This document shows positions 29,361 to 38,600 of a stretch of DNA of 64,000 nucleotides, in pieces (the stretch's first letter is position 1; each line of letters opens with the position of its first letter). The notes beneath the pieces were generated by a model that worked only from the letters and a program-made list of their open reading frames with translations, was not told the origin of the DNA and did not search any database. Origin of the DNA: Citrobacter sp. Awk 4. Lineage in GTDB: Bacteria; Pseudomonadota; Gammaproteobacteria; Enterobacterales; Enterobacteriaceae. The translations under genes were made by a program, and so were the position numbers. The DNA is taken from contig NZ_JANEWG010000010.1 of the NCBI RefSeq assembly GCF_028069725.1, forward strand, positions 50,840 through 114,839, in the 5' to 3' direction.

Positions 29361-30446
29361 ATGATGAAAAAATTTTTCGCGCTTGCACTTGTTGCGCCGT
29401 TGCTCATCTCCTGTTCCAGTTCGACCAACAAAGGCGATACGTACAATGAAGCCTGGGTCAAGGATACCAACGGTTTTGATATTTTGATGGGGCAATTTGC
29501 CCATAACATTGAAAATCTGTGGGGGTTCAAGGAAGTTCTGATCGCCGGTCCAAAAGACTATGTGAAGTACACCGATCAGTTTCAAACCCGCAGCCATATC
29601 AACTTTGATGCCGGTACCATCACCGTTGAAACCATTGCCGGAACCGATCCCGCCGGGCATCTGCGTCGGGCCATTATCAAGACGCTGTTAATGGGTGACG
29701 ATCCGACGACCGTCGATCTCTATTCTGACGTCGATGATATTCAGATCTCCAAAGAACCATTCCTGTACGGTCAGGTGGTGGATCATACAGGCCAACCCAT
29801 TCGCTGGGAGGGGCGTGCAACAAACTTCGCCGATTACCTGCTGAAAACCCGGCTTAAAAGCCGCAGCAACGGCCTGCGCATCATTTACAGCGTCACCATC
29901 AACCTTGTCCCAAATCACCTTGATAAACGCGCGCATAAATACCTCGGTATGGTGCGTCAGGCATCACGGAAATATGACGTCGACGAATCACTCATTCTGG
30001 CGATTATGCAGACGGAATCTTCATTTAACCCGTACGCGGTCAGTCATGCCGACGCGCTGGGTCTGATGCAGGTGGTTCAGCATAGCGCCGGGAAAGACGT
30101 TTTCCGTTCGCAAGGACGTTCGGGTACTCCAAGCCGCAGCTTCCTGTTCGATCCTGCCAGTAACATTGATACTGGCACCGCCTATCTGGCGATGCTCAAC
30201 AATGTGTATTTAGGGGGAATCGATAACCCGACATCACGACGCTATGCGGTGATCACCGCCTACAACGGCGGCGCGGGCAGCGTGCTGCGCGTATTCTCCA
30301 ACGATAAGATCCAGGCTGCTGCTATTATTAACAGCATGTCGCCGGGAGATGTTTACCAGACGCTGACCACTCGACACCCTTCTGCAGAATCGCGTCGTTA
30401 TTTGTATAAGGTTAATTCGGCGCAAAAATCGTATCGCCGTAAATAG
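29361..30446 (+). CDS. mltC: Membrane-bound lytic murein transglycosylase C
   Basis: This 361-residue outer-membrane lipoprotein cleaves peptidoglycan glycan strands to 1,6-anhydro products. The lipobox LISC is at residues 16-19 (lipidated Cys19), followed by an N-terminal DUF3393 domain and a C-terminal lysozyme-like SLT domain from about 195. The catalytic Glu is in [13 protein letters not shown] near 216, with GLMQV near 231 and [11 protein letters not shown] near 312. Two adjacent ATGs (29361, 29364) are possible starts. E. coli MltC is 359 residues. Confidence 0.96.
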   Translation: MMKKFFALALVAPLLISCSSSTNKGDTYNEAWVKDTNGFDILMGQFAHNIENLWGFKEVLIAGPKDYVKYTDQFQTRSHINFDAGTITVETIAGTDPAGHLRRAIIKTLLMGDDPTTVDLYSDVDDIQISKEPFLYGQVVDHTGQPIRWEGRATNFADYLLKTRLKSRSNGLRIIYSVTINLVPNHLDKRAHKYLGMVRQASRKYDVDESLILAIMQTESSFNPYAVSHADALGLMQVVQHSAGKDVFRSQGRSGTPSRSFLFDPASNIDTGTAYLAMLNNVYLGGIDNPTSRRYAVITAYNGGAGSVLRVFSNDKIQAAAIINSMSPGDVYQTLTTRHPSAESRRYLYKVNSAQKSYRRK

Positions 30447-30663
30447 CCTCTCTACATCCCCTCCCGCCCTCCTGAAACCACGAGGGCGGGGGCATAAAAG
30501 TGTTAAGTCCATCACCCTTTTGCCTTGCAATAGGAAAATGTTTGCAAATATTTGTCACAGGTAACAAAAAACAAAGGTCTGTCGTTGATAGAATCACATC
30601 ATATTGCAACGGCAAATGTGCCTTTTAGAACATTCATCCGCATTACGGTGTGAGGAAATTAAC

Positions 30664-31920
30664 ATGAATCTTAAGCTGCAGCTGAAAGTCCTCTCCTTTC
30701 TGCAGTTCTGCCTATGGGGAAGCTGGCTCACCACCCTCGGCTCGTATATGTTTGTCACCCTTAAGTTTGACGGTGCCTCCATCGGCGCTGTTTATAGCTC
30801 TCTGGGGATCGCCGCCGTCCTGATGCCTACGCTGTTAGGGATTGTGGCGGACAAATGGTTAAGTGCGAAATGGGTATATGCCATTTGCCACGCAGTTGGC
30901 GCCGCAACGCTGTTTATGGCAGCAGAGGTGACCACGCCGGGCGCAATGTTCTTCGTGATCCTCCTTAACTCGTTGGCTTATATGCCGACGTTGGGCCTGA
31001 TCAACACCATCTCCTACTACCGTTTGCAATCTGCGGGAATGGACATTGTGACTGACTTCCCGCCAATCCGTATTTGGGGCACCATCGGCTTTATTTTTGC
31101 CATGTGGGGCGTGAGCTTCTCCGGCTTCGAATTGAGCCATATGCAGCTGTACATCGGTGCTGTCCTCTCCGTTGTTCTGACGCTGTTCACCCTGACGCTG
31201 CCGCATATTCCGGTCGCCAACCAGCAGAAAAACCAGAGCTGGACCTCAATGTTGGGTCTGGATGCCTTCGCGCTGTTTAAAAACAAGCGTATGGCGATCT
31301 TCTTCATCTTCTCAATGATGCTGGGCGCTGAACTGCAAATCACCAATATGTTCGGGAACACCTTCCTGCACAGCTTCGATAAAGACCCGCTATTTGCCAG
31401 CAGCTTTATCGTGCAGCACGCCTCGGTGATGATGTCGATTTCGCAGATCTCCGAAACCCTGTTTATCCTGACAATCCCGTTCTTCCTGGGTCGCTACGGC
31501 ATTAAGAACGTTATGCTTATCAGTATCGTGGCGTGGATGCTGCGCTTCGGTCTGTTCGCATATGGCGATCCGACACCGTTCGGTACCGTGCTGCTGGTTC
31601 TGTCGATGATTGTTTACGGCTGCGCCTTCGACTTCTTCAACATCTCCGGCTCGGTGTTTGTTGAAAAAGAAGTCCGCCCTGAAATCCGCGCCAGTGCGCA
31701 GGGTATGTTCCTGATGATGACCAACGGCTTCGGGTGCATCCTTGGGGGTGTGGTCAGCGGGAAAGTGGTTGAGCATTACACACTGAACGGTATTACCGAC
31801 TGGCAAACCGTGTGGCTGATTTTCGCGGGCTACTCTCTGGTTCTGGCCTTCGCGTTCGTCGCCCTGTTCAAATACAAACACGTTCGCACGCCAGCAGGCT
31901 CTCAGCCAGTGGCACATTAA
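30664..31920 (+). CDS. nupG: Nucleoside:proton symporter NupG
   Basis: This 418-residue MFS transporter imports purine and pyrimidine nucleosides across the inner membrane. The start at 30664 (MNLKLQLKVLSFLQFCLWGS) is preceded by GAGG at 30651-30654; a 20-codon in-frame extension upstream is not part of the family. Twelve membrane segments are visible; the first opens with the conserved FLQFCLWGSWLTTLG. The E. coli gene is controlled by CytR/CRP and DeoR. Weak matches upstream (TTTGTCACAG near 30551, TTGATAGAATCACAT near 30585) are not strong enough to call. A bidirectional terminator is shared with speC. Confidence 0.96.
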   Translation: MNLKLQLKVLSFLQFCLWGSWLTTLGSYMFVTLKFDGASIGAVYSSLGIAAVLMPTLLGIVADKWLSAKWVYAICHAVGAATLFMAAEVTTPGAMFFVILLNSLAYMPTLGLINTISYYRLQSAGMDIVTDFPPIRIWGTIGFIFAMWGVSFSGFELSHMQLYIGAVLSVVLTLFTLTLPHIPVANQQKNQSWTSMLGLDAFALFKNKRMAIFFIFSMMLGAELQITNMFGNTFLHSFDKDPLFASSFIVQHASVMMSISQISETLFILTIPFFLGRYGIKNVMLISIVAWMLRFGLFAYGDPTPFGTVLLVLSMIVYGCAFDFFNISGSVFVEKEVRPEIRASAQGMFLMMTNGFGCILGGVVSGKVVEHYTLNGITDWQTVWLIFAGYSLVLAFAFVALFKYKHVRTPAGSQPVAH

Positions 31921-31932
31921 TTCTTCTCTGGC

Positions 31933-31967
31933 AAAAACGGGTCGCCTTTAGGTGACCCGTTTTTTTT
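31933..31967. terminator. Bidirectional terminator between nupG and speC
   Basis: Stem AAAAACGGGTCGCC / GGTGACCCGTTTTT with loop TTTA and one mismatch; T runs on both strands. It terminates both convergent genes. Confidence 0.92.
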
Positions 31968-31972
31968 CATGC

Positions 31973-34108
31973 TTACTTCAGCACGTAGCCATACAGACGC
32001 TTAATGCCGTCTGCGTCTGTTTCGCTGTACACGCCCTGTAGCTCTGGCGAGAAACCGGGTAACAGGTTTACACCCTCTTCCAGCGCCAGGAAGTAACGCT
32101 GGACCGCGCCGCCCCACACTTCACCGGGAACCACGCACAGAACGCCAGGAGGGTAAGGCAACGCCCCTTCCGCCGCGATACGACCTTCTGCATCGCAAAT
32201 ACGCACCAGCTCGACATCACCGCGGATAAACGCGCTGTTGGCATCCTGAGGATTCATCGCCACTTTTGGCAAACTCTCCTGACGGAACATCGCTTTTTGC
32301 AGATCTTTAACATCAAAACTGACATACAGATCATGCATTTCCTGACACAGTTCGCGCAGGGTATAGTCGCGATAGCGCACCGGGTATTTATTGAAGATGG
32401 TCGGCAACACTTCTGAAAGTGGCGTATCGTCTTCAATATGCTGTTCAAACTGCGCCAGCATCGCCACCAGTTGCGCCATTTTCCCGGCACTTTCCGCAGG
32501 CGTCAGGAGGAACAAAATCGAGTTGAGATCGCATTTCTCCGGCACGATGCCGTTTTCGCGCAGATAGTGCGCCAGAATGGTGGCGGGAATCCCAAAATCG
32601 GTATAACGCCCGGTTTCAGCATCAATGCCAGGCGTCGTCAGCAGTAGCTTGCAGGGGTCGACAAAATACTGATCGTCGGCATACCCTTCAAAGCCATGCC
32701 ATTTCGCGCCGGGTTCAAAACTGAAGAAGCGACGCTCACTGGCAATTACCGCCGTGGGATTTTCCTGCCACGGTTTGCCGTCGACAACGGGAGGAATAAA
32801 AGGCAGAAGCATCTTACAGCTGGCGAGAATGGCTTTACGCGCTTCAATGCCCAGCGCGACACATTCAGCCCACAAACGACGACCGCTCTCTCCTTCATGA
32901 ATTTTGGCGTTAACATCCAGCGCCGCAAACAACGGATAGAATGGACTGGTCGACGCATGGAGCATGAAGGCATTATTCAGCCGCTTATGCGGGCAGAAAC
33001 GCGCCTGGCCACGAATGTGGTTATCTTTCTTGTGGATCTGCGAAGTTTGCGAAAAACCGGCCTGTTGTTTATGGACAGACTGGGTGACAAAAATGCCCGG
33101 ATCGTTTTCATTCAGCTCCAGCAACAGCGGAGAGCCATCCGCCATCATTGAGATAAATTGCTCATAACCCACCCAGGCCGAGTCAAACAAGATGTAGTCG
33201 CAAAGGTGACCTATCTTATCGATCACCTGACGCGCGTTGTAGATAGTGCCGTCATAGGTGCCAAGCTGAATAATGGCCAGACGAAAGGGCCGCGCTTTAT
33301 CTGCCTTTTCCGGCGCGACATTGCGAATTTGCTCGCGCAGATACGCCTCGTCAAAACAATGTTCATCAATGCCGCCGATAAAACCAAACGGGTTACGTGC
33401 CGCCTCAAGGTAAACCGGCGTAGCGCCCGCCTGAATCAGCGCACCATGATGATTCGACTTATGGTTGTTACGATCGAACAATACCAAATCGCCGCGTGTC
33501 AGCAGCGCATTGGTAACCACTTTATTCGCCGCTGACGTCCCGTTGAGCACAAAATAGGTTTTATCCGCATGGAATACTTTGGCGGCAAATTTCTGCGCGT
33601 GTTTCGCTGAACCTTCGTGGATCAGCAGATCGCCTAACTTCACATCGGCGTTGCACATGTCTGCACGAAACAGGTTTTCACCGAAAAAGTCATAAAAATG
33701 GCGTCCCGCAGGATGTTTTTTAAAAAACTCGCCATGCTGATGCCCGGGGCACGCAAAGGTACTGTTGCCCATCTCAACGTACTGGGTCAGCGTGTCATAA
33801 AATGGCGGCAACAGATCCTCTTCATAGCGACAGGCGGCAGACTCCAGCTCCAGCCAGTCCTGCGCGCTACCCGCAATGACCGCCTCGACGCCCGCAGGCG
33901 CATCTGTCATCTCTTCTGAGAACATAAATACCGGCAAATGAAAACCGGTACGTTTGAGCAGGGAAAGAATGCCGCTACGGCTGTCCGCAACGGTAATGAC
34001 GACTGCCGCGACGTCGGTAAAATCGGTATTGTCCAGCGCCACCACATGACGATGAGTAGACAAGCAGGTTACCAGCTCACCGCTGGCGGCAATATTCATT
34101 GATTTCAT
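31973..34108 (-). CDS. speC: Constitutive ornithine decarboxylase
   Basis: This 711-residue PLP enzyme converts ornithine to putrescine in the cytosol. The start at 34108 gives MKSMNIAASGELVTCLSTHR, the E. coli-like N-terminus and length; the frame is open 41 codons further up but that part is not conserved. It has an N-terminal flavodoxin-like wing domain (1-105), then the fold-type I core with GNSTFACPGHQHGEFFKKHP near 143 and the PLP lysine in QSVHKQQAGFSQ near 355. With speA/speB it completes both routes to putrescine. A stable hairpin lies in its upstream region (34216-34246). Confidence 0.97.
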   Translation of the reverse strand: MKSMNIAASGELVTCLSTHRHVVALDNTDFTDVAAVVITVADSRSGILSLLKRTGFHLPVFMFSEEMTDAPAGVEAVIAGSAQDWLELESAACRYEEDLLPPFYDTLTQYVEMGNSTFACPGHQHGEFFKKHPAGRHFYDFFGENLFRADMCNADVKLGDLLIHEGSAKHAQKFAAKVFHADKTYFVLNGTSAANKVVTNALLTRGDLVLFDRNNHKSNHHGALIQAGATPVYLEAARNPFGFIGGIDEHCFDEAYLREQIRNVAPEKADKARPFRLAIIQLGTYDGTIYNARQVIDKIGHLCDYILFDSAWVGYEQFISMMADGSPLLLELNENDPGIFVTQSVHKQQAGFSQTSQIHKKDNHIRGQARFCPHKRLNNAFMLHASTSPFYPLFAALDVNAKIHEGESGRRLWAECVALGIEARKAILASCKMLLPFIPPVVDGKPWQENPTAVIASERRFFSFEPGAKWHGFEGYADDQYFVDPCKLLLTTPGIDAETGRYTDFGIPATILAHYLRENGIVPEKCDLNSILFLLTPAESAGKMAQLVAMLAQFEQHIEDDTPLSEVLPTIFNKYPVRYRDYTLRELCQEMHDLYVSFDVKDLQKAMFRQESLPKVAMNPQDANSAFIRGDVELVRICDAEGRIAAEGALPYPPGVLCVVPGEVWGGAVQRYFLALEEGVNLLPGFSPELQGVYSETDADGIKRLYGYVLK

Positions 34109-34535
34109 AAGCACAAAAACCCGTTTCGGGAGTGTAAAAGCCCCGGACAAAGCACAATGGCCTTGCCGAACGATTTGTCGGGTCAAACTGGTCACCAGCT
34201 CCGACCGCCAGACATCAGTAAAAGCAGACACTATCTGATTTTACTGTTGTCCTGCAGTGAGCGTACGCTTCCCTCACCGCATGGCGAACGAATGTCGGGA
34301 GGTCACAGGCAAAGACAAGATTCGCGCGAAATGGCGATGTTGAAGGTGATGTGAGGGGAATACATTCATCCCAGGCAACCCCATTCAGACAGGAGAAAAT
34401 TCGCGCAATCATGGCACCTTTCCCCAGGGGCTGCAAGATAAAATCCGTATGCATTCACTTTGCTAAGAAACCGCCATTAAACGCGATAATCAGGGCATAA
34501 TAATGCAATCCGACAGTATAGTTATGGAAGCTAAT
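34109..34535 (-). other. Divergent speC-yqgA intergenic region with a hairpin in the speC leader
   Basis: No gene is supported here. At 34216-34246 CAGTAAAA-G-CAGA and TCTG-A-TTTTACTG pair around the loop CACTA: 8 bp, one mismatch, then 4 bp. On the speC (minus) strand this lies 108-138 bases ahead of the start codon and would be in a long 5' untranslated leader, or be an operator if transcription starts downstream. The rest of the gap shows nothing else that I can name. Confidence 0.5.
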
Positions 34536-35243
34536 ATGGTTATTGGTCCTTTTATTAATGCCAGCGCCGTGTTGATTGGCGGTGTTGCCGGTTCACTTCT
34601 CAGCCAGCGTTTACCGGAACGTCTTCGCGTCTCAATGACCTCAATATTCGGTCTGGCCTCACTGGGTATCGGTATTTTACTGATCATCAAATGCGCCAAC
34701 CTGCCCGTGATGGTGTTGGCGACTCTTATTGGCGCGCTGATTGGCGAAATCTGTTTCCTGGAAAGAGGGATTAACTCAGCAGTCGCAAAAGCGCAGCAAC
34801 TGTTTAAGAAGCAGGGAAAAACGGCTGTCCACGACACCTTTATCCAGAATTACGTGGCTATCATTGTGCTCTTTTGCGCAAGCGGCACCGGTATTTTCGG
34901 CTCGATGCATGAGGGAATGACGGGCGATCCGAGCATCTTAATCGCCAAGTCTTTTCTCGATTTCTTTACCGCGATGATTTTTGCCTGCTCGTTGGGGATC
35001 GCGGTTTCCGCCATCTCTGCGCCAATGCTCGTTATCCAGTTAATTCTGGCCGCCAGCGCTGCGTTACTCCTGCCGCTCACCACCCCTGCGATGATGGCGG
35101 ATTTTAGCGCCGTGGGCGGACTGCTCCTGCTGGCGACCGGTTTACGTATCTGCGGGATTAAGATGTTTGCTGTGGTGAATATGCTTCCTGCCCTGCTGTT
35201 GGCAATGCCGATCTCCGCCGCCTGGACCGCGTTTTTTGCCTGA
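34536..35243 (+). CDS. yqgA: DUF554 membrane protein YqgA
   Basis: This 235-residue inner-membrane protein of the DUF554 family has no established function. The start at 34536 (MVIGPFINASAVLIGGVAG) has GGAAG 8 bases upstream; eleven earlier codons are open but unnecessary. About six or seven hydrophobic helices are seen. Conserved small-residue motifs include GALIGEIC near 66, the polar segment QNYVAIIVLFCASGTGIFG near 107-125, and LLATGLRICGIKMF near 198-211. It is the last core gene before pheV. Confidence 0.92.
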   Translation: MVIGPFINASAVLIGGVAGSLLSQRLPERLRVSMTSIFGLASLGIGILLIIKCANLPVMVLATLIGALIGEICFLERGINSAVAKAQQLFKKQGKTAVHDTFIQNYVAIIVLFCASGTGIFGSMHEGMTGDPSILIAKSFLDFFTAMIFACSLGIAVSAISAPMLVIQLILAASAALLLPLTTPAMMADFSAVGGLLLLATGLRICGIKMFAVVNMLPALLLAMPISAAWTAFFA

Positions 35244-35309
35244 AGATGCGTGCAATAACAGCAAAGTGGTGATAGATTGTGCAGTCTGCATTGATTTGAA
35301 GAAATTTCG

Positions 35310-35338
35310 TTGACGAAACGAGGCGGATCGGTTTTAAT
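35310..35338 (+). promoter_or_regulatory. pheV promoter
   Basis: TTGACG, 17-base spacer, TTTAAT, followed by the GC-rich discriminator GCGCCCCG just before the tRNA. This is the typical layout of stringently controlled stable-RNA promoters. Confidence 0.85.
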
Positions 35339-35348
35339 GCGCCCCGTT

Positions 35349-35424
35349 GCCCGGATAGCTCAGTCGGTAGAGCAGGGGATTGAAAATCCCCGTGTCCTTG
35401 GTTCGATTCCGAGTCCGGGCACCA
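35349..35424 (+). tRNA. pheV: tRNA-Phe (GAA)
   Basis: A 76-base tRNA from GCCCGGATAGCTCAG to GAGTCCGGGCACCA with encoded CCA. The acceptor stem GCCCGGA pairs with TCCGGGC, anticodon GAA is at 35382-35384, and the T loop is GGTTCGATTCC. Identical in pattern to the enterobacterial pheU/pheV tRNA. The 3' end is a well-known integration site for genomic islands. Here the accessory adhesin locus begins right after it, but no integrase gene is adjacent. Confidence 0.98.
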
Positions 35425-35435
35425 CTATTCTAAAG

Positions 35436-35459
35436 AACCCGCCCACAAGGCGGGTTTTT
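35436..35459 (+). terminator. Terminator of pheV
   Basis: A perfect 8-bp stem AACCCGCC / GGCGGGTT with loop CACAA, followed by TTTG. It starts 11 bases past the tRNA. Confidence 0.92.
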
Positions 35460-35616
35460 GCTATTTGGCGTTCCAGTGGATTTCTGGTCGTATTGACAGC
35501 AGATACCGAGTCTCTGCCTCTTCTACTCAGCCAGAGCATTACCCTTTAGCGACTCCCTACCCTGAGCTATCAGCCGTATATTAAGATACAATTGAGGGTA
35601 TGATATTAAAATAATA

Positions 35617-35648
35617 AAGGGCGACAGCCTGTTGATCGCCCTTTTCGT
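35617..35648. terminator. Terminator downstream of the giant adhesin gene
   Basis: Stem AAGGGCGA / TCGCCCTT with an 11-base loop lies about 20 bases beyond the adhesin stop. On the minus strand the tail is TATTATTTTA; on the plus strand it is TTCGTTTTTA. It should work in either direction. Confidence 0.75.
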
Positions 35649-35663
35649 TTTTAATGATACCGA

Positions 35664-38600
35664 TTAAACAACAATCAGCTGATGGTTTGCCAGTAAGGTT
35701 AATAAATCAGTGTGCGTATTATCGAGCGTCGCCACTGTCTGGAAGTCATTCGTCTCTCCCGTCCCGTCACGATCTATCTGAATATCCACATTTTCACCGT
35801 TCTGTACCACATGAACAAATTTATCGATATCGTCCGCAGGATTATCAAGCTTTGCGACGTTATTAACATAATGAGCGCTGGCCGTCCCGGTATATCCGCT
35901 GTCTTTAAGCAAGTCACTGATATCAATACGACTGGTATTTTCCGTTCCCTCCCAGGTGCCCACCTTAAAGCCATTGATCACATCGTGGCCCACACCACCG
36001 TCACTGGTGTTTGATATCAGTTTATATAACAGCGTATCGTGCCCTGAATTGCCGAGATTAATCGTATCGTTTCCGCCGCGGCCTTCAAACACATTATCAC
36101 CGGCATTTCCTGTCAACGTATCGTTAAAGGCAGAACCCGCAATACCTTCTATATTTTTGAGCGTTATGGTGTTAAACCCTGTGCTTTGCGCACCTGTTTT
36201 AGACAGGTCAACCGTGACACCCGTCGTCGCTTGCGCAAAGTCGATGGTATCTACCCCACCAGTTGAAGACCAGGTGTTGTGCTGTGAGGCTGTTGTCCAG
36301 CCACCGGAGCCATCATAAACGTCTGTTCCCGTAGTAGCAGTAAAAGTGTCGTTATAACCGGTACCGACAAATTTACCGTTATTCATCGCTGAGTCACTCT
36401 CAACGCTCAAACAGATATTCTCATTGGCAACGCCAGCTTTAAGCCCACCCCATGCAACATTGATGCTGTCAGTCATGGTTTTAGAAATACCGTTTTCCTG
36501 ATACACCAATTCAACTCGGTAGGTTTCTCTCGAATTTAGGCCATAGAAATCAACAATTGCTGAAGAATCGTTAACCCCCATACCTGATTGAGTATTCAAT
36601 ATTTGGCTGGCAACTCGCTTACCTTTTGAGTCATAAAGATTAACGGTATTACCAAAATAACAGTTAATACCATTTTGGTCGACTATTTTAAAATGTAGGG
36701 ACGAACCGTTATCGACAACATTTGTATTTCTGACAAGTTCTGTCTGGCCATTCTGATAACTTATAAGTACATCTTTAGAGCCATCCCAGTCGAAATCCAT
36801 GGTTGCAACAGCGGTTACCACAGAATTTATTCTAGTACCAAAAACCTGTTTAGTGAATTTCGCTGTGCCATCATTTAAATAAATGTATGATTTATAGTTA
36901 CTGTTCCAACCGGCGTTTCCAGTTTTTACTATATCCATGTAACCATCATGGTTCCAGTCGATAGCCAGGGAGTATCCGCTACGTACCCCTTCAGAATCAA
37001 CTGCAGTGGGTTCATTCAGATTTCCACTGCCATCATTTAGCAACAATTTTCCATTAAATCCATTATTTCGCCACATAGACATATAAAGGTCCATGTACCC
37101 ATCATTATTAAAATCGGCCCATGTTAATGATGTATTGTAATTCGAGTCAGAAGTAGAATAAAAGGCATTTGCTATTTCTTGCTGCCAGATAAACGTGCCG
37201 TCACCATTACCAAGCATGGAGGATAACTCGTAGTTGTTTGAGTTATTCGTTGTGTGCATGACAACATCAGATTTCCCGTCATTATTCAAATCTACAATTG
37301 ATAACTCTGCACCAGAAATCCAACCAGAAACCGTTTTACCTTTAGTAACCCCAGTAGCCGAACTTCGGGATAGTTTTTGTGCAAATGAACCATCTTTGCT
37401 ATTGATGAAATACGCACTTGAGTTGAGGTTATTATCACCGAATATAAAATCGGCATAGCCATCGCCATTAAAGTCGGCTGTGACAATAGTGCCAGAGTCA
37501 CCACCATCAATACCGCCACCACCAATACGTGTATCTTTGCGGGTAAACGTGTTAACACCACTATTTGTATACAAATAGAAATTATCATATCCCGTAGATT
37601 CTGCCACGATATCCATATAGCCATCACGATTATAGTCGAGGAAGCTTGAAGCATTGTAATAACCCGTGATTGGCAATACTGTTTTGGTATAAGTATTTCT
37701 GTCTATAGACGCACTTAAGGTATCATTTGCAGTAAACATCCACATCCCGTTAGCATCTAACGTCACCCCTCCTGCAAGCGCCGGGTTATAGTTTTCGCTA
37801 TTGATTGCGGGCCCCACCATGGCCGTTTCTGCACCGATTGTCACGGCTGAATTTGTTATATCTCCACCATTTCCGGTTAACGTTGATACCTGCATGTTTA
37901 CAGAATAGGCAGTACCTGAGACTGTCAAAATATTCTGGTCGGGTATCTGTAGATACCAGGTCTTATTTAGGATATCGATGACTACAGAACCATCAGCGGA
38001 GGAATACGTTTTTCCATTAACGGTCACTTCCAGAATATACGTGGATAAGAAATCACCAGTACCGTTGAAGGTGCCGCTCAATACAGGTGTTGTATCTGTT
38101 GTCGTAAATGCCGACATTACAGCGGTTAAGGTCGGCAGTACTGTGTTCAGAACATAATCAAAATTGCTGGAGGCACTGGAATTCCCCGCGACATCGACAA
38201 CTTTGGCGCTATAGGTGTAAGTACCATCGGACAAACTTGTCAAATTGTCAGTCCAGGTCCAGGTCAACCCTGTGACGGCGGCCTGGCCCACGACTACACC
38301 ATTTCGGTAAATTTCGACAACCTCACCGCTTCCGAGAGCTTTGGTCAATGTGCCATTCAGGCATGGGGTTTTATCATCACTGGAGATGACAGAATCGAAA
38401 GTCCCCTGCTTCTTACCGTTATTGTCCGTATAACTGACAATTTCTGGCATGGCGAGCGGCGCAACGGTATCGATGACAACTTTTTGCGTTGTAATAGTAC
38501 TGGCGTTATCGGCATCATCAATAATTCGTAAGGAATAAGTATGCTCGCCATCGGCTAATACTGCAGTAGCGTAACTCCAATTGACTCCATCCAGCGTTAC

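Noticed and set aside
30545..30600. CRP/CytR and DeoR sites upstream of nupG
   Set aside because: Half-site matches only (TTTGTCACAG and TTGATAGAATCACAT); spacing does not fit the CRP consensus, so not listed as features.
31973..34231. Longer N-terminus for speC (41 extra codons)
   Set aside because: The known enzyme starts at MKSMNIAAS; the extension is open by chance, lies in the leader and contains one arm of no conserved domain.
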